The translations under genes and the position numbers were made by a program. Positions 8,881 to 25,918 of a DNA stretch of 64,000 nt are shown here, in pieces. The DNA lies in NCBI GenBank assembly GCA_963921405.1, contig OY992891.1:96032489-96096488 (forward strand), given 5' to 3'. This DNA comes from Cepaea hortensis. Lineage: Eukaryota > Mollusca > Gastropoda > Stylommatophora > Helicidae. The notes beneath the pieces are model-generated. The model did no database searches and was not told the DNA's origin. It saw nothing but the letters and a program-made list of their open reading frames with translations. How positions within the stretch are numbered: the stretch's first letter is position 1; each line of letters begins with the position of its first letter.

Positions 8881-11800
8881 CCTACTGTCCACATCTAATA
8901 TTATTTACACTGTCAGCATCTAGTATTTTTTACACTGTCAACATCTAATATAATCTACACTGTCAACATCTAATATAATCTACACTGTCAACATCTATTA
9001 TTATGTACATTGGCAACACCTAGTATTATTTAATCTGTCAACATCTAGTATTATTTACACTGTCAACATCTAGTATTATTTATCCAGTCAACATCTAGTG
9101 TTATTTACACTGTCAACATCTAGTATTATTTAAACTGTCCACATCTATTATTATGTACATTGGCAACATCTAGTATTATTTACACTGTCAGCATCTAGTA
9201 TTATTTACACTGTCAACATCTAGTATTATTCACACTGTCAAGATCTAGTATTATTTACACTGTCTACGCCTGGTTTTTTTTAAACTGTCAACATCTAGTA
9301 TTATTTACACTGTCAACATCTAGTATTATTTACACTGTCAACATCTAAAATTATTTACACTGTCAACATCTAATATTATTTACACTGTCAACATCTAGTA
9401 TTATTTACACTGTCAACATCTAGTATTATTTACACTGTCCACATCTAATATTATTTACACTGTCAACATCTAGTATTATTTACACTGTCAGCATCTAGTA
9501 TTATTTACACTGTCCACATCTAATATTATTTACATTGTCAACATCTAGTATTATTTTCACTGTCAACATATAGTATTATTTACACTGTCCACATATAATA
9601 TTATTTACACTGTCAAAATCTAATATATTTACACTGTCCACATCTAATATTATTTACACTGTCCACATCTAATATTATTTACACTGTCCACATCTAGTAT
9701 TATTTACACTGTCAACATCTAGTATTATTTACACTGTCCACATCTAATATTATTTACACTGTCAACATCTAGTATTATTTACACTGTCAACAACTAATAT
9801 TATTTACACTGTCCACATATAATATTATTTACACTGTCAAAATCTAATATATTTACACTGTCCACATCTAATATTATTTACACTGTCCACATCTAATATT
9901 ATTTACACTGTCCACATCTAGTATTATTTACACTGTCCACATCTAATATTATTTACACTGTCCACATCTAATATTATTTACACAGTCAACATCTAATATT
10001 ATTTACACTGTCCACATCTAATGTTATTTACACTGTCCACATCTAATATTATTTACACTGTCCACATCTAATATTATTTACACTGTCAAAATATAATATT
10101 ATTTATACTGTCCACATCTAATACTATTTCCACTGTCCACATCTAATATTATTTACTCTAACCACAACTAATATTATTTACACTGTCCACATCTAATATT
10201 ATTTACACTGTCCACATCTAATATTATTTACACTGTCCACATCTAATATTATTTACACTGTTAACATCTAATATTATTTACACTATTAACATCTATTATT
10301 ATTTACACTGTCAACATCTAATATAATCTAAACTGTAAACATCTATTATTATGTACATTGGCAACATCTAGTATTATTTAATCTGTCAACATCTAGTATT
10401 ATTTACACTGTCAACATCTAGTATTATTTATCCTGTCAACATCTAGTGTTATTTACACTGTCAACATCTAGTATTATTTAAACTGTCCACATCTATTATT
10501 ATGTACATTGGCAACATCTAGTATTATTTACACTGTCAACATCTAGTATTATTTACACTGTCAACATCTAGTATTATTTACACTGCCAACATCTAATATT
10601 ATTTACACTGACAACATCTAATATTATTTACACTGTCAACATCTAATATTATTTACACTGTCTACATCTAGTATTATTTACTCTGTCAACATCTAATATT
10701 ATTTACACTATCAACATCTAATATTATTTACACTGCCCACATCTAGTATTATTTACACTGTCCACATCTAATATTATTTACACTGTCAACATCTAGTATT
10801 ATTTATACTGTCAACATCTAATATTATTTACACTGTCCACATCTAATATTATTTACATTGTCAACATCTAGTATTATTTACACTGTCAACATATAGTATT
10901 ATTTACACTGTCCACATATAATATTATTTACACTGTCAAAATCTAATATATTTACACTGTCCACATCTAATATTATTTACACTGTCCACATCTAATATTA
11001 TTTACACTGTCAGCATCTAGTATTTTTTACACTGTCAACATCTAATATTATTTACACTGTCCACATCTAGTATTATTAACACTGTCCACATCTAATATTA
11101 TTTACACTGTCCACATCTAATATTATTTACACTGTCAACATCTAGTATTATTTACACTGTCCACATCTAATGTTATTTACACTGTCCACATCTAATATTA
11201 TTTACACTGTCCACATCTAATATTATTTACACTGTCAAAATATAATATTATTTATACTGTCCACATCTAATACTATTTCCACTGTCCACATCTAATATTA
11301 TTTACTCTGACCACATCTAATATTATTTACACTGTCCACATCTAATATTATTTACACTGTCAAAATATAATATTATTTATACTGTCCACATCTAATACTA
11401 TTCCTACTGTCCACATCTAATATTATTTACACTGTCAGCATCTAGTATTTTTTACACTGTCAACATCTAATATAATCTACACTGTCAACATCTAATATAA
11501 TCTACACTGTCAACATCTATTATTATGTACATTGGCAACACCTAGTATTATTTAATCTGTCAACATCTAGTATTATTTACACTGTCAACATCTAGTATTA
11601 TTTATCCAGTCAACATCTAGTGTTATTTACACTGTCAACATCTAGTATTATTTAAACTGTCCACATCTATTATTATGTACATTGGCAACATCTAGTATTA
11701 TTTACACTGTCAGCATCTAGTATTATTTACACTGTCAACATCTAGTATTATTCACACTGTCAAGATCTAGTATTATTTACACTGTCTACGCCTGGTTTTT

Positions 11801-13870
11801 TTTAAACTGTCAACATCTAGTATTATTTACACTGTCAACATCTAGTATTATTTACACTGTCAACATCTAAAATTATTTACACTGTCAACATCTAATATTA
11901 TTTACACTGTCAACATCTAGTATTATTTACACTGTCAACATCTAGTATTATTTACACTGTCCACATCTAATATTATTTACACTGTCAACATCTAGTATTA
12001 TTTACACTGTCAGCATCTAGTATTATTTACACTGTCCACATCTAATATTATTTACATTGTCAACATCTAGTATTATTTTCACTGTCAACATATAGTATTA
12101 TTTACACTGTCCACATATAATATTATTTACACTGTCAAAATCTAATATATTTACACTGTCCACATCTAATATTATTTACACTGTCCACATCTAATATTAT
12201 TTACACTGTCCACATCTAGTATTATTTACACTGTCAACATCTAGTATTATTTACACTGTCCACATCTAATATTATTTACACTGTCAACATCTAGTATTAT
12301 TTACACTGTCAACAACTAATATTATTTACACTGTCCACATATAATATTATTTACACTGTCAAAATCTAATATATTTACACTGTCCACATCTAATATTATT
12401 TACACTGTCCACATCTAATATTATTTACACTGTCCACATCTAGTATTATTTACACTGTCCACATCTAATATTATTTACACTGTCCACATCTAATATTATT
12501 TACACAGTCAACATCTAATATTATTTACACTGTCCACATCTAATGTTATTTACACTGTCCACATCTAATATTATTTACACTGTCCACATCTAATATTATT
12601 TACACTGTCAAAATATAATATTATTTATACTGTCCACATCTAATACTATTTCCACTGTCCACATCTAATATTATTTACTCTAACCACAACTAATATTATT
12701 TACACTGTCCACATCTAATATTATTTACACTGTCCACATCTAATATTATTTACACTGTCCACATCTAATATTATTTACACTGTTAACATCTAATATTATT
12801 TACACTATTAACATCTATTATTATTTACACTGTCAACATCTAATATAATCTAAACTGTAAACATCTATTATTATGTACATTGGCAACATCTAGTATTATT
12901 TAATCTGTCAACATCTAGTATTATTTACACTGTCAACATCTAGTATTATTTATCCTGTCAACATCTAGTGTTATTTACACTGTCAACATCTAGTATTATT
13001 TAAACTGTCCACATCTATTATTATGTACATTGGCAACATCTAGTATTATTTACACTGTCAACATCTAGTATTATTTACACTGTCAACATCTAGTATTATT
13101 TACACTGCCAACATCTAATATTATTTACACTGACAACATCTAATATTATTTACACTGTCAACATCTAATATTATTTACACTGTCTACATCTAGTATTATT
13201 TACTCTGTCAACATCTAATATTATTTACACTATCAACATCTAATATTATTTACACTGCCCACATCTAGTATTATTTACACTGTCCACATCTAATATTATT
13301 TACACTGTCAACATCTAGTATTATTTATACTGTCAACATCTAATATTATTTACACTGTCCACATCTAATATTATTTACATTGTCAACATCTAGTATTATT
13401 TACACTGTCAACATATAGTATTATTTACACTGTCCACATATAATATTATTTACACTGTCAAAATCTAATATATTTACACTGTCCACATCTAATATTATTT
13501 ACACTGTCCACATCTAATATTATTTACACTGTCAGCATCTAGTATTTTTTACACTGTCAACATCTAATATTATTTACACTGTCCACATCTAGTATTATTA
13601 ACACTGTCCACATCTAATATTATTTACACTGTCCACATCTAATATTATTTACACTGTCAACATCTAGTATTATTTACACTGTCCACATCTAATGTTATTT
13701 ACACTGTCCACATCTAATATTATTTACACTGTCCACATCTAATATTATTTACACTGTCAAAATATAATATTATTTATACTGTCCACATCTAATACTATTT
13801 CCACTGTCCACATCTAATATTATTTACTCTGACCACATCTAATATTATTTACACTGTCCACATCTAATAT
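8881..13870. repeat. 2522-bp higher-order repeat, two copies
   Basis: Copy one (8881-11402) and copy two (11403 to about 13870) carry the same order of monomer variants, including rare forms such as CTACGCCTGG, TAATATATTTACAC and ACAGTCAACATC. Sampled landmarks keep an exact 2522-bp offset, so the copies are near identical and arose by a recent large duplication. They diverge after about 13870. Confidence 0.85.
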
Positions 13871-15010
13871 TATTTACACTGTCCACATCTAATATATTTA
13901 CACTGTCCACATCTAATATTATTTACACTGTTGACATCTAATATTATTTACACTGTTAACATCTATTATTATTTACATTGTCAACATCTAATATAATCTA
14001 CACTGTCAACATCTATTATTATGTACATTGGCAACATCTAGTATTATTTAATCTGTCAACATCTAGTATTATTTACACTGTCAACATCTAGTATTATTTA
14101 TCCTGTCAACATTTAGTGTTATTTACACTGTCAACATCTAATATTATTTAAACTGTCCACATCTATTATTATGTACATTGGCAACATCTAGTATTATTTA
14201 CACTGTCAACATCTAGTATTATTTACACTGTCAACATATAGTATTATTCACACTGTCAAGATCTAGTATTATTTACACTGTCTACGCCTGGTTTTATTTA
14301 AACTGTCAACATCTAGTATTATTTACACTGTCAACATCTAGTATTATTTACACTGTCAACATCTAATATTATTTACACTGTCAACATCTAATATTATTTA
14401 CACTGTCAACATCTAGTATTATTTAAACTGTCAACATCTAGTATTATGTACTTTTTCAACATCTAGTATTATTTACACAGTCAACATCTATTATTATGTA
14501 CATTGGCAACATCTAGTATTATTTACACTGTCAACATCTAGTATTATTTATATTTACACTGTCAACATCTAGTATTATTTACTCTGTCAACATTTAGTAG
14601 TATTTACACTGTCCACATCTATTATTATTTACACTGTCCACATCTAGTATTATTTACACTATCAACATCTATTATTATTTACACTGTCAACATCTAGTAT
14701 TATTTACACTGTCCACATCCAGTATTATTAACACTGTAAACATCTAGTATTATTTAAACTGTCAACATCTATTATTATGTACACTGTCCACATCTAGTAT
14801 TATTTACACTGTCAACATCTAATATTATTTACACTGTCCACATCTAGAATTATTTTCTACACTGTCAACATCTAGTATTATTTACACTGTCAACATCTTT
14901 TATTATGTACACTGTCCACATCTAGTATTATTTACACTGCCAACATCTAGTATTATTTACACTGTCAACATCTAGTATTATTTACATTGTCAACATCTAA
15001 TATTATTTAC

Positions 15011-18000
15011 ACAATCCACATCTAGTATTATTTTTTACACTGTCAAACATTTAATATTATTTACACTGTCCACATCTAGTATTATTTTCTCTGTCAACAT
15101 CTAGTATTATTTACACTGTCAACATCTATTATTATGTACATTGGCAACATCTAGTATTATTTACACTGTCAACATCTAGTATTATTTACTCTGTCAACGT
15201 TTAATATTATTTACACAGTCAACATCTAATATTATTTACACGGTAAACATCTAATATTATTTACACTGTCAACATCTAATATTATTTACACTGTCAACAT
15301 CTAGTATTATTTACTCTGTCAATATCTAATATTATTTACACTGTCAACATCTAATATTATTTACGCTGTCCACATCTAATATTATTTACACTGTCCACAT
15401 CTAGTGTTATTAACTCTTTCAACATCTAATATTATTTACACTGTCCACATATAATATTATTTACATTGTCAACATCTAATATTATTTACACTGTCAACAT
15501 ATAGTATTATTTACACTGTCCACATATAATATTATTTACACTGTCCACATCTAGTAATATTTATACTGTCAATATCGTCTGTTATTTACACTGTCAACAT
15601 CTAGTATTATTTACACTGTCCACATCTATTATTATGCACATTGGCAACATCTAGTATTATTTACACTGTCAACATCTAGTGTTATTTACACTGTCAACAT
15701 CTAGTATTATTTAAACTGTCAAGATCTAGTGTTATTTACACTGTCAACATTTAGAATTATTTACACTGTCCACATCTATTATTATGTACATTGGCAACAT
15801 CTAGCATTATTTACACTGTCAACATCTAGTATTATTTACACTGTCAAGATTTAGTATTATTTACACTGTCTACGTCTGGTGTTATTTACACTGTCAACAT
15901 CTTGTATTATTTACACTATCAAAATCTAATATTATTTACACAGCCAACATCTAATATTATTTACAATGTCATTATCTATTATTATTTACATTGTCAACAT
16001 CTAGTATTATTTCACTGTCAACATCTATTATTATGTACTTTGTCAACATCTATTATTATTTACACTGTCAACATCTATTATTATGTACATTGGCAACATC
16101 TAGTATTATTTACACTGTCAATATCTAGTATTATTTACAATGCCAACATCTATTATTATTTACACTGTCAACATTTAGTATTATTTACACTGTCCACATC
16201 TAGTATTATTTACACTGCCAACATCTAGTATTACTTACACTGTTAACATCTAGTATTATTTACACTGTCAACATCTAGTATTATTTACACTGTCCACATC
16301 TAGTATCATATTCACTGTCAACATCTAGTATTATTTACACTGCCAACATCTAGTATTATTTACACTGTTCTCATTTAGTATTATTTACACTGTCCACATC
16401 TAGTATTTTTTACACTGTCCACATCTATTATTATTTACAATGTCAACATCTAGTATTATTTACACTGTCAACATCTAATATTATTTACATTGTCATCATC
16501 TAATATTATTTACACTGTCAACATCTAGTATTATTTACTCTGTCAACATCTAATATTATTTACACTGTCAACATCTAATATTATTTACACTGTCCACATC
16601 TAGTATTATTTACACTGTCCACATCTAATATTATTTACACTGTCAACATCTAATATTATTTACACTGTCCACATCTATTATTATTTACACTGTCATCATC
16701 TCATATTATTTACACTGTCAACATCTAATATTATTTACACTGTCCTTATCTAATATATTTACACCGTCCACATCTAATATTATTTACACTGTCTACATCC
16801 AATATTATTTACAATGTCAACATCTAATATTATTTACACTGTCCACATCTAGTGTTATTTACACTGTCAACAACTATTATTATTTACACTGTCCACATCT
16901 ATTATTATGTACATTGGCAACATCTAGTATTATTTACACTGACAACATCTAGTATTATTTACACTGTCAACATTTATTATTATTTACACTGTCAAGTTCT
17001 AGTATTATTTACACTGTCTACGTCTTGTGTTAATTACAATGTCAACATCTAATATTATTTACACTGTTCACATCTAGTATTATTTACACTGTCAACATCT
17101 AAAATTATTTACACCGTCAACATCTAATATTATTTACACTGTCAACATCTAGTATTATTTACACTGTCCACATCTAATATTATTTACACTGTCCACATCT
17201 AATATTATTTACACTGTCAACATCTAGTATTATTTACACTGTCAAGATCTAGTGTTATTTACACTGTCAACATCTAGTATTATTTACATTGTCAACATCT
17301 AATATTATTTACACAATCCACATCTAGTATTATTTTTTACACTGTCAAACATTTAATATTATTTACACTGTCCACATCTAGTATTATTTTCTCTGTCAAC
17401 ATCTAGTATTATTTACACTGTCAACATCTATTATTATGTACATTGGCAACATCTAGTATTATTTACACTGTCAACATCTAGTATTATTTACTCTGTCAAC
17501 GTTTAATATTATTTACACAGTCAACATCTAATATTATTTACACGGTAAACATCTAATATTATTTACACTGTCAACATCTAATATTATTTACACTGTCAAC
17601 ATCTAGTATTATTTACTCTGTCAATATCTAATATTATTTACACTGTCAACATCTAATATTATTTACACTGTCCACATCTAATATTATTTACACTGTCCAC
17701 ATCTAGTGTTATTAACTCTTTCAACATCTAATATTATTTACACTGTCCACATATAATATTATTTACATTGTCAACATCTAATATTATTTACACTGTCAAC
17801 ATATAGTATTATTTACACTGTCCACATATAATATTATTTACACTGTCCACATCTAATATTATTTACGTTGTCAACATCTAATATTTAAACTGTTAACATC
17901 TAAAATTATTTACACTCTCAGCATCTAGTATTTTTTTTACACTGTCAACATCTAATATTATTTACACTGTCCACATCTAGTATTATTTTCACTGTCAACA

Positions 18001-21000
18001 TCTAGTATTATTTACACTGTCCACATCTATTATTATGCACATTGGCAACATCTAGTATTATTTACACTGTCAACCTCTAGTGTTATTTACACTGTCAACA
18101 TCTAGTATTATTTAAACTGTCAAGATCTAGTGTTATTTACACTGTCAACATTTAGAATTATTTACACTGTCCACATCTATTATTATGTACATTGGCAACA
18201 TCTAGCATTATTTACACTGTCAACATCTAGTATTATTTACACTGTCAACATCTAGTATTATTTACACTGTCAAGATTTAGTATTATTTACACTGTCTACG
18301 TCTGGTGTTATTTACACTGTCAACATCTTGTATTATTTACACTATCAAAATCTAATATTATTTACACAGCCAACATCTAATATTATTTACAATGTCATTA
18401 TCTATTATTATTTACATTGTCAACATCTAGTATTATTTCACTGTCAAAATCTATTATTATGTACTTTGTCAACATCTATTATTATTTACACTGTCAACAT
18501 CTATTATTATGTACATTGGCAACATCTAGTATTATTTACACTGTCAATATCTAGTATTATTTACAATGCCAACATCTATTATTATTTACACTGTCAACAT
18601 TTAGTATTATTTACACTGTCCACATCTAGTATTATTTACACTGCCAACATCTAGTATTACTTACACTGTTAACATCTAGTATTATTTACACTGTCAACAT
18701 CTAGTATTATTTACACTGTCCACATCTAGTATCATATTCACTGTCAACATCTAGTATTATTTACACTGCCAACATCTAGTATTATTTACACTGTTCTCAT
18801 TTAGTATTATTTACACTGTCCACATCTAGTATTTTTTACACTGTCCACATCTATTATTATTTACAATGTCAACATCTAGTATTATTTACACTGTCAACAT
18901 CTAATATTATTTACATTGTCATCATCTAATATTATTTACACTGTCAACATCTAGTATTATTTACTCTGTCAACATCTAATATTATTTACACTGTCAACAT
19001 CTAATATTATTTACACTGTCCACATCTAGTATTATTTACACTGTCCACATCTAATATTATTTACACTGTCAACATCTAATATTATTTACACTGTCCACAT
19101 CTATTATTATTTACACTGTCAACATCTCATATTATTTACACTGTCAACATTTAATATTATTTACACTGTCCTCATCTAATATTATTTACACCGTCCACAT
19201 CTAATATTATTTACACTGTCTACATCCAATATTATTTACAATGTCAACATCTAATATTATTTACACTGTCCACATCTAGTGTTATTTACACTGTCAACAA
19301 CTATTATTATTTACACTGTCCACATCTATTATTATGTACATTGGCAACATCTAGTATTATTTACACTGACAACATCTAGTATTATTTACACTGTCAACAT
19401 TTATTATTATTTACACTGTCAAGATCTAGTATTATTTACACTGTCTACGTCTTGTGTTAATTACAATGTCAACATCTAATATTATTTACACTGTTCACAT
19501 CTAGTATTATTTACACTGTCAACATCTAAAATTATTTACACCGTCAACATCTAATATTATTTACACTGTCAACATCTAGTATTATTTACACTGTCCACAT
19601 CTAATATTATTTACACTGTCAACATCTAGTATTATTTACACTGTCAAGATCTAGTGTTATTTACACTGTCAACATTTAGTAATATTTACAATGTCCACAT
19701 CTATTATTATGTACATTGGCAACATCTAATATTATTTACACTGACAACATCTAGTATTATTTACACTGTCAACATTTATTATTATTTACACTGTCAAGTT
19801 CTAGTATTATTTACACTGTCTACGTCTTGTGTTAATTACAATGTCAACATCTAATATTATTTACACTGTTCACATCTAGTATTATTTACACTGTCAACAT
19901 CTAAAATTATTTACACCGTCAACATCTAATATTATTTACACTGTCAACATCTAGTATTATTTACACTGTCCACATCTAATATTATTTACACTGTCCACAT
20001 CTAATATTATTTACACTGTCAACATCTAGTATTATTTACACTGTCAAGATCTAGTGTTATTTACACTGTCAACATCTAGTATTATTTACATTGTCAACAT
20101 CTAATATTATTTACACAATCCACATCTAGTATTATTTTTTACACTGTCAAACATTTAATATTATTTACACTGTCCACATCTAGTATTATTTTCTCTGTCA
20201 ACATCTAGTATTATTTACACTGTCAACATCTATTATTATGTACATTGGCAACATCTAGTATTATTTACACTGTCAACATCTAGTATTATTTACTCTGTCA
20301 ACGTTTAATATTATTTACACAGTCAACATCTAATATTATTTACACGGTAAACATCTAATATTATTTACACTGTCAACATCTAATATTATTTACACTGTCA
20401 ACATCTAGTATTATTTACTCTGTCAATATCTAATATTATTTACACTGTCAACATCTAATATTATTTACACTGTCCACATCTAATATTATTTACACTGTCC
20501 ACATCTAGTGTTATTAACTCTTTCAACATCTAATATTATTTACACTGTCCACATATAATATTATTTACATTGTCAACATCTAATATTATTTACACTGTCA
20601 ACATATAGTATTATTTACACTGTCCACATATAATATTATTTACACTGTCCACATCTAATATTATTTACGTTGTCAACATCTAATATTTAAACTGTTAACA
20701 TCTAAAATTATTTACACTCTCAGCATCTAGTATTTTTTTACACTGTCAACATCTAATATTATTTACACTGTCCACATCTAGTATTATTTTCACTGTCAAC
20801 ATCTAGTATTATTTACACTGTCCACATCTATTATTATGCACATTGGCAACATCTAGTATTATTTACACTGTCAACCTCTAGTGTTATTTACACTGTCAAC
20901 ATCTAGTATTATTTAAACTGTCAAGATCTAGTGTTATTTACACTGTCAACATTTAGAATTATTTACACTGTCCACATCTATTATTATGTACATTGGCAAC

Positions 21001-24000
21001 ATCTAGCATTATTTACACTGTCAACATCTAGTATTATTTACACTGTCAACATCTAGTATTATTTACACTGTCAAGATTTAGTATTATTTACACTGTCTAC
21101 GTCTGGTGTTATTTACACTGTCAACATCTTGTATTATTTACACTATCAAAATCTAATATTATTTACACAGCCAACATCTAATATTATTTACAATGTCATT
21201 ATCTATTATTATTTACATTGTCAACATCTAGTATTATTTCACTGTCAACATCTATTATTATGTACTTTGTCAACATCTATTATTATTTACACTGTCAACA
21301 TCTATTATTATGTACATTGGCAACATCTAGTATTATTTACACTGTCAATATCTAGTATTATTTACAATGCCAACATCTATTATTATTTACACTGTCAACA
21401 TTTAGTATTATTTACACTGTCCACATCTAGTATTATTTACACTGCCAACATCTAGTATTACTTACACTGTTAACATCTAGTATTATTTACACTGTCAACA
21501 TCTAGTATTATTTACACTGTCCACATCTAGTATCATATTCACTGTCAACATCTAGTATTATTTACACTGCCAACATCTAGTATTATTTACACTGTTCTCA
21601 TTTAGTATTATTTACACTGTCCACATCTAGTATTTTTTACACTGTCCACATCTATTATTATTTACAATGTCAACATCTAGTATTATTTACACTGTAAACA
21701 TCTAATATTATTTACATTGTCATCATCTAATATTATTTACACTGTCAACATCTAGTATTATTTACTCTGTCAACATCTAATATTATTTACACTGTCAACA
21801 TCTAATATTATTTACACTGTCCACATCTAGTATTATTTACACTGTCCACATCTAATATTATTTACACTGTCAACATCTAATATTATTTACACTGTCCACA
21901 TCTATTATTATTTACACTGTCAACATCTCATATTATTTACACTGTCAACATTTAATATTATTTACACTGTCCTCATCTAATATTATTTACACCGTCCACA
22001 TCTAATATTATTTACACTGTCTACATCCAATATTATTTACAATGTCAACATCTAATATTATTTACACTGTCCACATCTAGTGTTATTTACACTGTCAACA
22101 ACTATTATTATTTACACTGTCCACATCTATTATTATGTACATTGGCAACATCTAGTATTATTTACACTGACAACATCTAGTATTATTTACACTGTCAACA
22201 TTTATTATTATTTACACTGTCAAGATCTAGTATTATTTACACTGTCTACGTCTTGTGTTAATTACAATGTCAACATCTAATATTATTTACACTGTTCACA
22301 TCTAGTATTATTTACACTGTCAACATCTAAAATTATTTACACCGTCAACATCTAATATTATTTACACTGTCAACATCTAGTATTATTTACACTGTCCACA
22401 TCTAATATTATTTACACTGTCCACATCTAATATTATTTACACTGTCAACATCTAGTATTATTTACACTGTCAAGATCTAGTGTTATTTACACTGTCAACA
22501 TTTAGTAATATTTACAATGTCCACATCTATTATTATGTACATTGGCAACATCTAATATTATTTACACTGTCAACATCTAGTATTATTTACACTGTCAACA
22601 TCTAGTATTATTTACACTGTCAAGATCTAGTATTATTTACACTGTCTACGTCTGGTGTTATTTAAACTGTCAACATCTTGTATTATTTACACTATCAAAA
22701 TCTAATATTATTTACACTGCCAACATCTAATATTATTTACACTGTCAACATCTATTATTATTTACATTGTCAACATCTAGTATTATTTCACTGTCAACAT
22801 CTATTATTATGTACTTTGTCAACATCTATTATTATTTACACTGTCAACATCTATTATTATGTACATTGGCAACATCTAGTATTATTTACACTGTCAACAT
22901 CTAGTATTATTTACAATGCCAACATCTAGTATTATTTACACTGTCAACATTTATTATTATTTACACTGTCCACAACTAGTATTATTTACACTGTCAACAT
23001 CTATTATTATCTACATTAGCAACATCTAGTATTATTTACACTGTCAACATCTAGTATTATTTACTCTGTCAACGTTTAATATTATTTACACAGTCAACAT
23101 CTAATATTATTTACACGGTAAACATCTAATATTATTTACACTGTCAACATCTAATATTATTTACACTGTCAACATCTAGTATTATTTACTCTGTCAATAT
23201 CTAATATTATTTACACTGTCAACATCTAATATTATTTACACTGTCCACATCTAATATTATTTACACTGTCCACATCTAGTGTTATTAACTCTTTCAACAT
23301 CTAATATTATTTACACTGTCCACATATAATATTATTTACATTGTCAACATCTAATATTATTTACACTGTCAACATATAGTATTATTTACACTGTCCACAT
23401 ATAATATTATTTACACTGTCCACATCTAATATTATTTACGTTGTCAACATCTAATATTTAAACTGTTAACATCTAAAATTATTTACACTCTCAGCATCTA
23501 GTATTTTTTTACACTGTCAACATCTAATATTATTTACACTGTCCACATCTAGTATTATTTTCACTGTCAACATCTAGTATTATTTACACTGTCAACATCT
23601 AGTAATATTTATACTGTCAATATCGTGTGTTATTTACACTGTCAACATCTAGTATTATTTACACTGTCCACATCTATTATTATGCACATTGGCAACATCT
23701 AGTATTATTTACACTGTCAACATCTAGTGTTATTTACACTGTCAACATCTAGTATTATTTAAACTGTCAAGATCTAGTGTTATTTACACTGTCAACATTT
23801 AGAATTATTTACACTGTCCACATCTATTATTATGTACATTGGCAACATCTAGCATTATTTACACTGTCAACATCTAGTATTATTTACACTGTCAACATCT
23901 AGTATTATTTACACTGTCAAGATTTAGTATTATTTACACTGTCTACGTCTGGTGTTATTTACACTGTCAACATCTTGTATTATTTACACTATCAAAATCT

Positions 24001-25858
24001 AATATTATTTACACAGCCAACATCTAATATTATTTACAATGTCATTATCTATTATTATTTACATTGTCAACATCTAGTATTATTTCACTGTCAACATCTA
24101 TTATTATGTACTTTGTCAACATCTATTATTATTTACACTGTCAACATCTATTATTATGTACATTGGCAACATCTAGTATTATTTACACTGTCAATATCTA
24201 GTATTATTTACAATGCCAACATCTATTATTATTTACACTGTCAACATTTAGTATTATTTACACTGTCCACATCTAGTATTATTTACACTGCCAACATCTA
24301 GTATTACTTACACTGTTAACATCTAGTATTATTTACACTGTCAACATCTAGTATTATTTACACTGTCCACATCTAGTATCATATTCACTGTCAACATCTA
24401 GTATTATTTACACTGCCAACATCTAGTATTATTTACACTGTTCTCATTTAGTATTATTTACACTGTCCACATCTAGTATTTTTTACACTGTCCACATCTA
24501 TTATTATTTACAATGTCAACATCTAGTATTATTTACACTGTCAACATCTAATATTATTTACATTGTCATCATCTAATATTATTTACACTGTCAACATCTA
24601 GTATTATTTACTCTGTCAACATCTAATATTATTTACACTGTCAACATCTAATATTATTTACACTGTCCACATCTAGTATTATTTACACTGTCCACATCTA
24701 ATATTATTTACACTGTCAACATCTAATATTATTTACACTGTCCACATCTATTATTATTTACACTGTCAACATCTCATATTATTTACACTGTCAACATTTA
24801 ATATTATTTACACTGTCCTCATCTAATATTATTTACACCGTCCACATCTAATATTATTTACACTGTCTACATCCAATATTATTTACAATGTCAACATCTA
24901 ATATTATTTACACTGTCCACATCTAGTGTTATTTACACTGTCAACAACTATTATTATTTACACTGTCCACATCTATTATTATGTACATTGGCAACATCTA
25001 GTATTATTTACACTGACAACATCTAGTATTATTTACACTGTCAACATTTATTATTATTTACACTGTCAAGATCTAGTATTATTTACACTGTCTACGTCTT
25101 GTGTTAATTACAATGTCAACATCTAATATTATTTACACTGTTCACATCTAGTATTATTTACACTGTCAACATCTAAAATTATTTACACCGTCAACATCTA
25201 ATATTATTTACACTGTCAACATCTAGTATTATTTACACTGTCCACATCTAATATTATTTACACTGTCCACATCTAATATTATTTACACTGTCAACATCTA
25301 GTATTATTTACACTGTCAAGATCTAGTGTTATTTACACTGTCAACATTTAGTAATATTTACAATGTCCACATCTATTATTATGTACATTGGCAACATCTA
25401 ATATTATTTACACTGTCAACATCTAGTATTATTTACACTGTCAACATCTAGTATTATTTACACTGTCAAGATCTAGTATTATTTACACTGTCTACGTCTG
25501 GTGTTATTTAAACTGTCAACATCTTGTATTATTTACACTATCAAAATCTAATATTATTTACACTGCCAACATCTAATATTATTTACACTGTCAACATCTA
25601 TTATTATTTACATTGTCAACATCTAGTATTATTTCACTGTCAACATCTATTATTATGTACTTTGTCAACATCTATTATTATTTACACTGTCAACATCTAT
25701 TATTATGTACATTGGCAACATCTAGTATTATTTACACTGTCAACATCTAGTATTATTTACAATGCCAACATCTAGTATTATTTACACTGTCAACATTTAT
25801 TATTATTTACACTGTCCACAACTAGTATTATTTACACTGTCAACATCTAGTATTACTT
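15011..25858. repeat. 2.3-2.85 kb higher-order repeats, about four copies
   Basis: Landmark ACAATCCACATC recurs at 15011, 17313 and 20115 (offsets 2302 and 2802). ORF-like landmarks at 18328, 21129 and 23975 give 2801 and 2846. A 375-bp block (15 monomers) is repeated within one copy (19279 and 19654), which together with indels explains the changing period. The last copy is cut by the LINE inserted after 25858. Confidence 0.8.
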
Positions 25859-25918
25859 CATTGGCACCTTGCCGTCTTGACAGACGATAGTTTGTGCTTT
25901 AAAAAGGCATAATAACTT

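Larger units (their letters stand above)
7986..25858. repeat. 25-bp satellite, main block with higher-order repeats
   Basis: Uninterrupted 17.9-kb array of 25-bp monomers. Landmark variants recur at long intervals. The CCTACTGTCC variant at 8881 returns at 11403. The CTATCAAAATC variant recurs with offsets of 2426, 2801 and 2846 bp (near 15914, 18340, 21141 and 23987). No gene is visible. The 66- to 108-residue ORFs inside it are frame-rotation artefacts. Confidence 0.96.

Noticed and set aside
15902..25775. Repeated ORFs of 66-108 residues (YYYLHCQHLVLFTL type) in the satellite
   Set aside because: They are the 25-bp monomer read through three frames (25 residues per three monomers), without codon constraint or conserved starts.
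25847..25856. TAGTATTAC / TAATATTA motifs that resemble nicking sites of rolling-circle replicons
   Set aside because: They are ordinary variants of the satellite monomer with no stem-loop and no Rep gene nearby.
7986..25858. CRISPR-like array
   Set aside because: Monomers are contiguous with no unique spacers, and the context is eukaryotic.
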